Shown: positions 1-6,523, counted from the stretch's first letter. The stretch is 11,039 nt of DNA from Thiocapsa sp035467215 (GCF_035467215.1 NZ_DATITZ010000123.1:1-11039), one strand, 5' to 3'. Translations and numbers: made by a program. Notes: generated from the sequence alone by a model not told the origin.

Positions 1-1130
1 GTCGGCGATTGGATCAACCGAGCCGGATCATCCTGCGCAACCTCCTGCGCCATCGCACCAAGGCCCTGCTCTCGATGGTCGGAATCGGGCTGTCCGGCGG
101 ACTCCTGCTGCTCGGGAGCTATCAGTTCGGTGCGGTCGACCACCTGCTCGACATCCAATACCGGCTGGTCATGAACATGGATGTCCATCTCAGCTTCACC
201 GACCCCACACCCGAGCGGTCGCTGGCCGAGCTGCGCACCCTGCCCGGCGTGGCCTATGCGGAGGGCTATCGCAGCGTGCCCGTGCGCCTGATCAACGGGA
301 CCCGAGACTACCGCACCAGCATTCAAGGCATGGAGCCCGAGCCGCGTCTGCGCGGCTTGCTCGACGCCGACCATCGTCCGATCCGCCTGCCGCCCGAGGG
401 CCTCCTGTTGACCCGCTTTCTGGCGGAAGACCTCGGGCTCGCACCCGGCGATGCACTCGAGGTCGAGATCATGGAAGGGCATCGCCGGACCCTCCGGGTC
501 CCTCTGGCAGGCACCGTCGACGAGCCGATCGGCGTGAGCGCCTACATGGAGCGGCGCGCTCTGAACCGACTGATGGGCGAAGGCCCCGCCCTCTCCGGTG
601 TCTGGCTGATGACCGACGCCGCGCAGCACGACCGGCTCTTCGCTCGTCTTTGGGAGGTGCCGCGTGTCGCCGGCATCGGCCTGATCGCGGATGCGGAGCG
701 CCAATTTCGCGACTACATCGACGACACCGTGCTGGTGACAATGGGCATCCTGCTGCTGATGGCCGGCTCCATCACCTTCGCCGTGGTCTACAACAACGCG
801 CGTATCGCCTTCTCGGAGCGCTCGCGCGAGCTGGCGACACTCCGGGTCCTCGGCTTCAGCCGCGCGGAGGTGAGCTGGATCCTCATCGGCGAGATCGCCG
901 TCCTGACCCTTTTGGCCATCCCGCTGGGCTGGCTGATGGGCACCGGGTTCGCCGCGCTGCTCAGCACGGCCATGGCAATGGACATGTTCCGGGTACCCTT
1001 CGTCATCAGCCCGCAGACCTATGCCTTCTCCGCCGCCGGTGTGTTGCTGGCAACGGTGCTGTCGGTGCTCGCGATTGCACGACTGCTGGGGCGGCTGGAC
1101 ATGATTGCGGCGTTGAAGACCGTCGAGTAG
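1..1130 (+). CDS. FtsX-family ABC transporter permease, C-terminal part (5' end outside window)
   Basis: This is an inner-membrane permease subunit of an ABC exporter of the MacB/LolC/DevC (FtsX) type. The frame is open to the left edge; the first possible start is a TTG at 9 with no visible ribosome site, so the real start is probably upstream. Counting from that TTG, a hydrophobic segment lies at about residues 18-40. A soluble periplasmic region follows at about 45-240, then three membrane segments at about 243-265, 288-320 and 341-362. The cytoplasmic coupling stretch RELATLRVLGFSRAEV (about 273-288) is the hallmark of FtsX permeases. The sequence resembles the second half of the roughly 780-residue permeases that carry two FtsX units, so the first half may lie before the window. 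The ATPase should be nearby upstream, and the adaptor follows at 1322. The family call is firm; the substrate is unknown. Confidence 0.88.
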   Translation, partial: RRLDQPSRIILRNLLRHRTKALLSMVGIGLSGGLLLLGSYQFGAVDHLLDIQYRLVMNMDVHLSFTDPTPERSLAELRTLPGVAYAEGYRSVPVRLINGTRDYRTSIQGMEPEPRLRGLLDADHRPIRLPPEGLLLTRFLAEDLGLAPGDALEVEIMEGHRRTLRVPLAGTVDEPIGVSAYMERRALNRLMGEGPALSGVWLMTDAAQHDRLFARLWEVPRVAGIGLIADAERQFRDYIDDTVLVTMGILLLMAGSITFAVVYNNARIAFSERSRELATLRVLGFSRAEVSWILIGEIAVLTLLAIPLGWLMGTGFAALLSTAMAMDMFRVPFVISPQTYAFSAAGVLLATVLSVLAIARLLGRLDMIAALKTVE

Positions 1131-1151
1131 GGATGAACCGCGTCCGGAGTG

Positions 1152-1163
1152 ACCGATATCGGT
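1152..1163. promoter_or_regulatory. 12-bp perfect palindrome in the permease-adaptor gap
   Basis: ACCGATATCGGT reads the same on both strands. Its right part (CGGTTC, 1160-1165) also pairs with GAACCG at 1135-1140, giving a possible hairpin just after the permease stop codon. It lies in the 191-bp gap before the adaptor gene, which is longer than expected within a tight operon. It could be an operator or a processing hairpin. No convincing -35/-10 pair was found around it, and the rest of the gap holds nothing else I recognise. Confidence 0.3.
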
Positions 1164-1321
1164 TCGTGATGTCGTCGACCTCGACGCGGCTCAAGACGCT
1201 GGCGGTGACGTGGGTCAGGAGAAAACATTCGGGTCGTTCAGATCGTCAGACCACGCCACGTGAATTCGACGTACCGACCGGCACTGAACGGTGACGCGAG
1301 TTTAGGGGGATAATCGAGAGT

Positions 1322-2530
1322 ATGTCCTTCCGAAAACAAATGATTGCAACCGTCGTCGGCCTAACCATCCTCGGCTTGCTCGCGCTCGCCTTGATGCCCT
1401 CTCCCGTGCCGGTCAGCGCGATTCGGGTCCGGCAGGACGTCTTCGTCGAGTCGGTCGAGGACGAGGGTCGTACACGCCTTCGCGACATCTATACCGTCTC
1501 TGCGCCGATCAGTGGCTATCTGCGGCGCGTGACGTTTGAGCCCGGGGACGCGGTCGCTGCCGATCAGGTGGTGTTCAAGCTGGAGCCCTTGCCGGCGCCG
1601 GCGCTCGACCCACGCTCGCGCGGTCAGGCCCGCGAGGCGCTCGCCGCAGCACAAGCCCATTTGGAGGAGGCGGAGGCAAACCTCTCGGCCCGGCAAACCG
1701 AATACGAGCTGGCCCGCACCGAATACGACCGCAGCGAGACACTGCACCGGCGCCAGCTCATCTCATCCGAGGAGCGGGGTCGGCGGCTCGCTCAGCGCGA
1801 CGCCGCCGACGCCTCGGCACGCGCCGCGCGACACTCGGTGGAGGTCGCCCGTTTCGAGCTTGAATCGGCCCGCGCGCTCGTGGAGATCGCCGACGGCAAG
1901 CGCGCGCCGCGCGATCACCCGGTCCTGGGTGTCCGCGCCCCGATCGACGGGGTCGTCACCCAACGTCATCGCTGCTGCGAGGGGCCGGTGCAGTCCGGAG
2001 AGGCGGTGCTGGAGATCGGCGATCTCGACGCACTGGAGGTCAAGGTCGATCTACTGTCGGTCGACGCCGTGCGTGTGCGGCCGGGGATGCGGGTGATACT
2101 GGAGCGCTGGGGCGGCGAGGGTGCGCTGGAGGGAAAGGTCAGACTCGTGGAGCCCGCCGGGTTCGAGAAGATCTCGGCCCTGGGCGTGGAAGAGCAGCGG
2201 GTGCCGGTCTGGGTCGAGATCGTCACGCCGCGGGCTCGATGGCGTCATCTCGGGGACGGCTATCGGGTGGAGGCACGCTTCATCCTCTGGGAGGGCGAGG
2301 ACGTGGTCCAGATCCCGACCAGCGCACTCTTTCGGCACCTGGACCGCTGGGCCGTCTTCGTCGCCGACGAGGGTCGGGCGCGCCTGCGCACGGTCGAGGT
2401 CGGACGGCGCAGCGGTCTTTGGACCCAGATCACCATGGGTCTTGAGCCGGGCGAGATCGTCGTCACCCATCCGGGCGATCGGGTGCACGACGGCGCACGC
2501 ATTGCGGTCCAAATCCGGCCATATGCGTAA
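1322..2530 (+). CDS. HlyD/MacA-family periplasmic adaptor (membrane fusion protein)
   Basis: This adaptor would link an inner-membrane ABC exporter to an outer-membrane channel. The 402-residue protein has a short N-terminus and one membrane anchor at about residues 8-25. The first half of the lipoyl/barrel-sandwich domain is at about 58-90 (VSAPISGYLRRVTFEPGDAV). A charged alanine-rich coiled-coil hairpin runs from about 98 to 190. The second lipoyl half is at about 202-233 (GVRAPIDGVVTQ to EIGDLDALEV), followed by beta-barrel and membrane-proximal domains to the C-terminus. Length and order fit the family. The ATG at 1322 is preceded by GGGGGA at 1305-1310. Vicinal cysteines C218-C219 sit in the loop of the second lipoyl half and look unusual. 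The permease upstream on the same strand makes an ABC-type partner likelier than an RND pump; the cargo is unknown. Confidence 0.9.
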   Translation: MSFRKQMIATVVGLTILGLLALALMPSPVPVSAIRVRQDVFVESVEDEGRTRLRDIYTVSAPISGYLRRVTFEPGDAVAADQVVFKLEPLPAPALDPRSRGQAREALAAAQAHLEEAEANLSARQTEYELARTEYDRSETLHRRQLISSEERGRRLAQRDAADASARAARHSVEVARFELESARALVEIADGKRAPRDHPVLGVRAPIDGVVTQRHRCCEGPVQSGEAVLEIGDLDALEVKVDLLSVDAVRVRPGMRVILERWGGEGALEGKVRLVEPAGFEKISALGVEEQRVPVWVEIVTPRARWRHLGDGYRVEARFILWEGEDVVQIPTSALFRHLDRWAVFVADEGRARLRTVEVGRRSGLWTQITMGLEPGEIVVTHPGDRVHDGARIAVQIRPYA

Positions 2531-2551
2531 CGGCCGCGCGGGCGACGTATC

Positions 2552-3343
2552 ATGCGCAACGACGGGCTCGGGCGACGTCTGCTCGAAGCGCTCGCGGCGA
2601 AGGCGGCCGAAGGTGTGGATTGCTGCTTCCTGATCGACAGCTTCGGGGGCGCGGCCATCACCCCGCGGGTCATGGGCCATTGGCGCGCCCGCGGGGTGCG
2701 CATCACCGCCTTCAGCGCCCTGAGCGGCTGGCGCGACCGCTGGCGGCTCAACTTTCGGAATCATCGCAAGAACGTGATCGTGGACGGACGGGTGGGCTTC
2801 ATCGGCGGGCACAATGTCGGCGACGAGTATCTCGGGAAGAATCCGAAATACGGCCGTTGGCGCGACACCCATGTGCGCGTCGAGGGTCCGACCGCACTGC
2901 AGCTCCAGATGGTCTTCGCGGCCGACTGGTATTTCACCACCGGCGAGATCCTGGACGCCAATTGGCAGCCGCACGATCCCGCCCCCGCGGACGCCGGCCA
3001 GCAGTCTCTCGTGCTCGCCTCCGGGCCTTCCGACCAACACGAGCGCTGCACGCACTTCTTTCTGCATGTCATCTCGATGGCAAAACGCCGGCTCTGGATC
3101 GCCAGTCCCTATTTCGTGCCTGACGAAGGCATCCTCCAGGCGCTGCAGCTCGCCGCGATCCGGGGTGTGGACGTGCGCATCCTCCTGTCCATGAAGCCGG
3201 ATCAGTACCTGGTCTGGCTCGCCTCCTTCGCGCTGCTCAAGGAGCTGGATCATCCTCGGATCCATGTCCAACGCTTTACCGGTGGATTCCTCCACCACAC
3301 CGGCAACGCGGCGAAGAAGAACGAGGGGCCGTCCCGCGCCTGA
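2552..3343 (+). pseudogene. Cardiolipin synthase / phospholipase D-like fragment, truncated at both ends
   Basis: The open frame (263 codons) matches the middle of bacterial cardiolipin synthases, which join two phosphatidylglycerols at the inner membrane. It starts at the RNDGLGRRLLEAL stretch that normally lies well inside the protein, so the membrane anchors and the start of the first PLD domain are missing. The first HKD motif is intact: H71, K73 and D78, followed by GGHN at 85-88. The second domain runs through SPYFVPDEGIL up to GGFLH (H248), where the second HKD should read H-x-K-x4-D. The sequence then switches to unrelated residues and stops. Catalysis in this family needs both HKD sites, so the product should be inactive. 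No continuation was found in the other plus frames. The ATG at 2552 lies 21 bp after the adaptor stop and lacks a clear ribosome site. Confidence 0.8.
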
Positions 3344-3448
3344 TGCCCGTGGGGCCAGCTTCGGGTCGGCGGTCGAATGACGGTCCGGCACGTAACCCTC
3401 GCCGGGGGCCCGGAGCCAGGTTCTCCCCACGAATGCAAAGACCATCTC

Positions 3449-3592
3449 ATGACCCCGATCGCCCCGCCCAATGCGACGGTCACGACCGCCGGCAACGACC
3501 GGTTCGGCGACTACGTGCGCGTCGGCCTGCCGCTCGTCGTCGTCGTGATGGCCGTGTCGGTGGCATTGGTGCCTTGGCCGTTTCCGTTTTAA
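3449..3592 (+). pseudogene. C-terminal tail of an SLC13-type (divalent anion/Na+) permease
   Basis: From about 3467 to the TAA at 3590-3592 the frame reads PPNATVTTAGNDRFGDYVRV and then a hydrophobic run ending in VPWPFPF. This matches the usual end of SLC13/DASS transporters: an N-x-x-V...G-x-RF-x-D-x-x-R-x-G-x-PL motif and a last membrane helix closing in W-P-F. Only about 40 of the expected 450-600 residues are present, and nothing upstream in frame is recognisable. The open frame could begin at the ATG at 3449 or at 3377, but neither has a good ribosome site. It is best read as a remnant left by a deletion. Assignment by a short motif is moderately secure. A short single-helix membrane peptide is the alternative. 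Confidence 0.55.
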
Positions 3593-3621
3593 TATGAGCC
3601 GCGCCCGACCCCGTCTGTTCC

Positions 3622-3945
3622 TCAGTCGGAGTTCGGAAGTGGCCTGTCATCTGAGCCCAGGTCGTCGAGCGGCAGTCGTCGATGGCCCTCGAACACCGAA
3701 AGCACAACAACCGTGTCACCTTGCACGCGATAGACGATTCTGTAATTCCCCTCGACCAGTTCCCTGAACCCACTGCCGGGAAGCTCGGGCAGCGTGCGCC
3801 CCAAGCCGGGATGGTCCGCAAGACGTTGTGACCGTTCGATCAATCGGTCGATAAACCGCTCAGCAGTGGCCGGATCATCCCTGGCGATGTACTCCTCGAT
3901 CTCTGCGAGCCGCTCAAAGGCCTGATCGGTCCAGAGGACCTTCAT
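3622..3945 (-). CDS. ParE/RelE-superfamily toxin
   Basis: This is the toxin of a type II toxin-antitoxin pair. The 107-residue protein shows the ParE/RelE layout. It has an N-terminal strand (MKVLWTDQAFERL) and an alpha-helical hairpin with EIEEYIARDDPATAERFIDR. A conserved HPGLGRTLPELPGSGFREL stretch follows (about 45-63), then NYRIVYRVQGDTVVVLSVFEGHRRLP, where the strands and the basic HRR (88-90) normally act. ParE members poison DNA gyrase and RelE members cleave mRNA; the sequence favours the ParE side, but this cannot be settled by eye. The start overlaps the antitoxin stop in an ATGA junction (3942-3945), implying translational coupling. The tail after residue 92 is longer than in many members and acidic. 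Confidence 0.88.
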   Translation of the reverse strand: MKVLWTDQAFERLAEIEEYIARDDPATAERFIDRLIERSQRLADHPGLGRTLPELPGSGFRELVEGNYRIVYRVQGDTVVVLSVFEGHRRLPLDDLGSDDRPLPNSD

Positions 3946-4235
3946 GCAACGGAGCGTCCTGCACGTCGTTCCGCGAGACGCTCGCGAAGGGTCGCGGTCT
4001 CCATGACCCGCCCGGCATCGGCGTCTTCGGCCCCGGCCAGCAGAGATTCGAAAAACCGCTCCCTATCACACATGCGATCGTATTCGACCGGCGACAGGAC
4101 GACGCCCGCGGCCCGGCCGTTCTGCGTCACCACGAGTGGACCGGCGCCGTCGGCAAGTCGCTTGAGATGACGCGAGATCTGAGTCTTGAACTCGCCGACA
4201 GGCACGATACTCTCGGACACCGAGATGGGTTGCAT
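3942..4235 (-). CDS. Phd/YefM-family antitoxin
   Basis: This is the antitoxin partner of the ParE-like gene, expected to bind the toxin with its C-terminus and its own promoter with its N-terminus. The 97-residue protein opens with SVSESIVPVGEFKTQISRHL, the Phd/YefM dimerisation and DNA-binding fold. The signature PLVVTQNGRAAGVVLSPVEY follows at about 33-52. A long helical, charged C-terminal part (FFESLLAGAEDADAGRVMET onward) is typical of the toxin-wrapping arm. Antitoxin comes before toxin, with a 4-nt overlap. The ATG at 4235 follows an AAGG in a short AT-rich leader. The promoter and palindromes just upstream (4248-4294) fit autorepression by the toxin-antitoxin complex, as is known for this family. 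Confidence 0.9.
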   Translation of the reverse strand: MQPISVSESIVPVGEFKTQISRHLKRLADGAGPLVVTQNGRAAGVVLSPVEYDRMCDRERFFESLLAGAEDADAGRVMETATLRERLAERRAGRSVA

Positions 4236-4247
4236 AGCCTTTATTCC

Positions 4248-4273
4248 GTCTTGAATTAAGACCTGAATTTAGG
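4248..4273. promoter_or_regulatory. Tandem palindromic operator candidates over the antitoxin promoter
   Basis: Two adjacent, related imperfect palindromes are centred on GAATT: GTCTTGAATTAAGAC (4248-4262) and CCTGAATTTAGG (4262-4273). The second covers the -10 box of the antitoxin promoter and the first lies around the expected transcription start. This is the arrangement expected for cooperative repression by Phd/YefM-type dimers. Their AT-richness stands out against the surrounding GC-rich DNA. Confidence 0.55.
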
Positions 4274-4294
4274 GCTGTGCCTTCTTTCTGTCAA
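4266..4294 (-). promoter_or_regulatory. Sigma-70-type promoter of the toxin-antitoxin operon
   Basis: On the minus strand a perfect TTGACA -35 box (plus 4289-4294) is followed, after exactly 17 bp, by TAAATT (plus 4266-4271). This matches 4 of 6 positions of the -10 consensus. Transcription would start near 4259, about 24 bp before the antitoxin ATG. The -35 box lies inside the first of three 14-bp tandem repeats, and the -10 lies inside a palindrome. Confidence 0.65.
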
Positions 4295-4325
4295 AGGCTT
4301 TCTGTCAAAGGCTTTCTGTTAAAGG
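4284..4325. repeat. Three tandem 14-bp repeats upstream of the antitoxin
   Basis: CTTTCTGTCAAAGG occurs at 4284-4297 and 4298-4311. A third copy with one change (T for C) is at 4312-4325. Each unit has CTTT/AAAG arms, and the first two contain TTGACA on the minus strand, so the unit duplicates a perfect -35 box. The block fills the space between the antitoxin promoter and the end of the broken phosphotransacetylase gene. It may be an iteron-like protein-binding array or simple slippage. Confidence 0.85.
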
Positions 4326-4336
4326 GGTCTTTCAGG

Positions 4337-4944
4337 TCACCCCTCGATCGCCGCGGCCTCCTTGCGCCGGTGGGTCACCAACGCGGCGACGGCACAAGAC
4401 GCAAGGCGGCTCTGGACCGAGTCGGCGCGGCTGGTGAGCGTGATCGGGACGCGCGCGCCCAGCACGATGCCGGCGGAGTCGGCGTTCATCAGGAAGGCGA
4501 GGCTCTTGGCGAGCAGATTGCCGGCTTCCAGATCGGGCACGACCAGGATGTCGGCGTACCCGGCGACCAGCCCTCCGATCCCTTTGATCCGCGCCGCCTC
4601 CGGGCTGATGGCGTTGTCGAGCGCGAGCGGTCCGTCGAGGATCCCGCCGGTGATCTGACCGCGGTCGGCCATCTTGCAGAGGGCGGCCGCCTCCACGGTC
4701 GACTGGAGCTTGGGGTTGACCTTCTCCATCGCGGACAGAATGGCGACCTTGGGGGTCTCGATTCCCAAGGCCCGCGCGAGATCGATCGCGTTCTGCACGG
4801 CGTGATGATGCCGGCCTTCGCGGCATCGACGGCCCCGCCCAGCGCTGCGGCGTTGCAGGGATGGACGACCGCGGTCGGTGCCGGCGGAATGGTTTCGACA
4901 GCGAAGATCAGACGCTGGAAATTGGTGTGCGTGACGGTGTTCAT
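4337..4944 (-). pseudogene. Phosphate acetyl/butyryltransferase, broken by internal deletion
   Basis: The intact family transfers acyl groups between CoA and phosphate, feeding acyl-phosphate to a kinase. The N-terminal piece starts at the ATG at 4944 (MNTVTHTNFQRL, then PTAVVHPCNAAALGGAVDAA) and is homologous up to GIITP near 4803. The C-terminal piece resumes in another frame at about 4798 with VQNAIDLARALGIETPKVAI. It includes AALCKMADRGQITGGILDGP and runs to the TGA at 4337-4339. About 110 residues that normally lie between them are missing, and the frame changes at the junction, so no full protein can be made. The gene begins one base after the stop of the flavoenzyme upstream (TGAGATG), so the pair was an operon. 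The ancestor could have been a stand-alone enzyme or the catalytic part of a larger one. Confidence 0.8.
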
Positions 4945-4945
4945 C

Positions 4946-6292
4946 TCAGTCGAGCGCCTTGCTCAACTGCGAAGCGGCAATCAGCAAGGGCGACCAAGAG
5001 GGACCGAACGGCGGCGCGTAAGCCAGGTCCATGTCGTAGATCTGCTCGGCGGTCATGCCGGCGTGGATCGCCGCCGCCGCGGTGTCGATCTTGTGCGCGG
5101 CGGCCTCGGGGCCGACCATGCAGCAGCCGAGCAGCTTGCGCGTCTTGCGCTCCCCGATCAGCCAGACCGAGAGCTTGCCGCCGCCGGGGTAGTAGCCGGC
5201 CCGGGTCGAGCCGACGATCTCAGCGGTTGCGGTGTCGTATCCGGCCGCATCGGCCTCCTCGCTCGACAGTCCGGTGCGCGCGATCTCAAGCCCGAAGAAC
5301 TTGAACACGGCCGTGCCGAGCACCGGAGGCGCCGGACGTTGATGACCGAAGACGTTGTCGCCGGCGAGCTTACCCGCTCGATTCGCACGCAGCGCCAGCG
5401 GAAACCAGACCGACTCCCCGGTGATGGCGTGGATCGCGTCGGCGCAGTCGCCGGCCGCGTAGATGTGCTCCTCGGAGGTTCTCAGGTACGCGTCCACGGC
5501 GATCGCCCCGGCGGCCCCGAGCGCCAACCCGGCCGCAGCGGCCAGCTCGGACTCGGGCCGAACGCCGGTCGCGACGAGCACCAGATCGGCCTCGAGGCTC
5601 GCGTCGAAGGTCTCGACGGCGATGCCCGAGCCGCCTCGCTCGATCGTCTCGACCCGCGTGCCCAGCAGCATCTCGACCCCGTGCGCCTTCGCCTCCTCGA
5701 GCACGCGCGCGCGCAGCGTCTCGGGAAGCCAGGGCAGGATCTCCGGCAGGGCCTCCACCACGGTGACCTCGGCGCCCATCTCTCGGAAGTTCTCGGTCGC
5801 TTCAAGCCCGATATAGCCGGCGCCGATGACCACCACGCGCTTGGGCGGATGCGCCGCCATGGCGGCCTTGATGGTCCGTCCGTCGCCGATAGTCTTGAGC
5901 GGATAGGCGCCCTGCCCCCAAAGGGCGTCGAGCCCCTTGATCGGCGGCGCCCAGACCCGCGCGCCGGTGCAGATGATCAGCTTGTCGTAGCCGAGGACGA
6001 AATCGCCCTCGGCATTGCGACCGCCGACCTCGCGCCGGCTCGGGTCGATCCTCAGCACCTCGTGGCCGAGACGCACGTCGATGTTGCGCTCCTCTCGAAA
6101 ACGCTGCGCCGAGACGACGAGAAGATCGTCCATGTCCGTGTCCGGAGGCAGCTTGTACGGCAGTCCGCAGGCACCGTAGGAGACGTCCTGCGTCTTCTCC
6201 AGAACCAGGATCTCGGCGTCCGGACGTGCCCGTCTGGCCTGACTCGCCGCGCTCATGCCCGCGGCCACGCCGCCGATGATCACTACTCTCAT
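4946..6292 (-). CDS. FAD/NAD(P)-dependent disulfide reductase, CoA-disulfide reductase / NADH oxidase class
   Basis: This is a cytoplasmic flavoenzyme of 448 residues from the chosen start. It has an N-terminal FAD-binding motif (VVIIGGVAAGMSAA, about 3-16). The single redox cysteine C42 lies in SYGACGLPY, the position used by CoA-disulfide reductases, NADH oxidases and NADH-dependent persulfide reductases. A second dinucleotide-binding motif is VVVIGAGYIGLEATE. The flavin-contacting IYAAGDCAD follows, and a C-terminal dimerisation domain ends near DLAYAPPFGPSWSPLL. I chose the ATG at 6292 because GAGGAG (plus 6298-6303) sits 5 nt before it; the ATG at 6313 would place that site inside the gene. 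The broken phosphotransacetylase follows directly, suggesting a CoA-linked role. It diverges from a rhodanese-bearing paralogue at 6538. The exact substrate cannot be told. Confidence 0.9.
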   Translation of the reverse strand: MRVVIIGGVAAGMSAASQARRARPDAEILVLEKTQDVSYGACGLPYKLPPDTDMDDLLVVSAQRFREERNIDVRLGHEVLRIDPSRREVGGRNAEGDFVLGYDKLIICTGARVWAPPIKGLDALWGQGAYPLKTIGDGRTIKAAMAAHPPKRVVVIGAGYIGLEATENFREMGAEVTVVEALPEILPWLPETLRARVLEEAKAHGVEMLLGTRVETIERGGSGIAVETFDASLEADLVLVATGVRPESELAAAAGLALGAAGAIAVDAYLRTSEEHIYAAGDCADAIHAITGESVWFPLALRANRAGKLAGDNVFGHQRPAPPVLGTAVFKFFGLEIARTGLSSEEADAAGYDTATAEIVGSTRAGYYPGGGKLSVWLIGERKTRKLLGCCMVGPEAAAHKIDTAAAAIHAGMTAEQIYDMDLAYAPPFGPSWSPLLIAASQLSKALD

Positions 6293-6297
6293 ATTCG

Positions 6298-6303
6298 CTC
6301 CTC
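6298..6303 (-). promoter_or_regulatory. Ribosome binding site fixing the flavoenzyme start
   Basis: GAGGAG on the minus strand lies 5 nt before the ATG at 6292. It decides between this start and the one seven codons upstream at 6313. Confidence 0.75.
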
Positions 6304-6421
6304 GAGGCCGCATGGTTCGGTTCGGTTGCCGCGCCGATGGTAGCGACCGGGCGGACGACCGACAAGGTCATGCTGCCCTCGGGGACGCCCGGACTGCCCT
6401 TCGGCCGACGCAAGCCATCGC

Positions 6422-6481
6422 TCACGAGCGACCGGCGCTCGATCCGTGTTTCCGGTAATATCCAGCCATCGACATCGACAT
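6422..6481 (-). CDS. Possible 19-residue leader peptide ORF
   Basis: On the minus strand a good ribosome site (AAGGGGA, 4 nt before the ATG at 6481) precedes a short frame encoding MSMSMAGYYRKHGSSAGRS and a TGA. It lies about 130 nt upstream of the flavoenzyme at 6292 and on the same strand, so it could be an upstream ORF in that mRNA. It could also be the stub of a lost gene. The start is contained in the 17-bp inverted repeat at 6471-6487. Nothing in the peptide is recognisable. Its support is the ribosome site alone, so the call is weak. Confidence 0.25.
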   Translation of the reverse strand: MSMSMAGYYRKHGSSAGRS

Positions 6482-6487
6482 GATGTC
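6471..6487. promoter_or_regulatory. 17-bp inverted repeat between divergent flavoenzyme genes
   Basis: GACATC-N5-GATGTC (6471-6487) is a perfect 6+6 inverted repeat. It sits 50 bp before the GTG at 6538 and about 180 bp before the divergent start at 6292. It is a plausible regulator site shared by the two reductase genes. A TAATAT at 6456-6461 could be a -10 box for the plus strand, but no -35 with proper spacing was seen. The rest of the 245-bp intergenic region shows nothing definite. Confidence 0.4.
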
Positions 6488-6523
6488 CCCTTGAATAAAT
6501 GGGCTTTTTGCCTGAACCACGAC

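Noticed and set aside
2051..3445. A 464-codon minus-strand frame across the adaptor end and the cardiolipin synthase fragment.
   Set aside because: It spans two unrelated plus-strand genes whose motifs are certain. The antisense product has no domain character.
3250..3495. An 81-codon minus-strand frame over the breakpoint between the two gene remnants.
   Set aside because: It crosses the junction of the cardiolipin synthase and SLC13 fragments, has no ribosome site, and its residues are typical of antisense frames.
4489..4944. A programmed frameshift joining the two phosphotransacetylase frames.
   Set aside because: About 110 conserved residues are missing at the junction, so a ribosomal shift would not restore a working enzyme. 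A deletion explains it better.
4277..6343. A 688-codon open frame on the plus strand opposite the flavoenzyme and phosphotransacetylase pseudogene.
   Set aside because: Its predicted protein is rich in R, G, D and H with no recognisable domain, while the minus strand has clear family motifs. Long antisense frames are expected in GC-rich genes.
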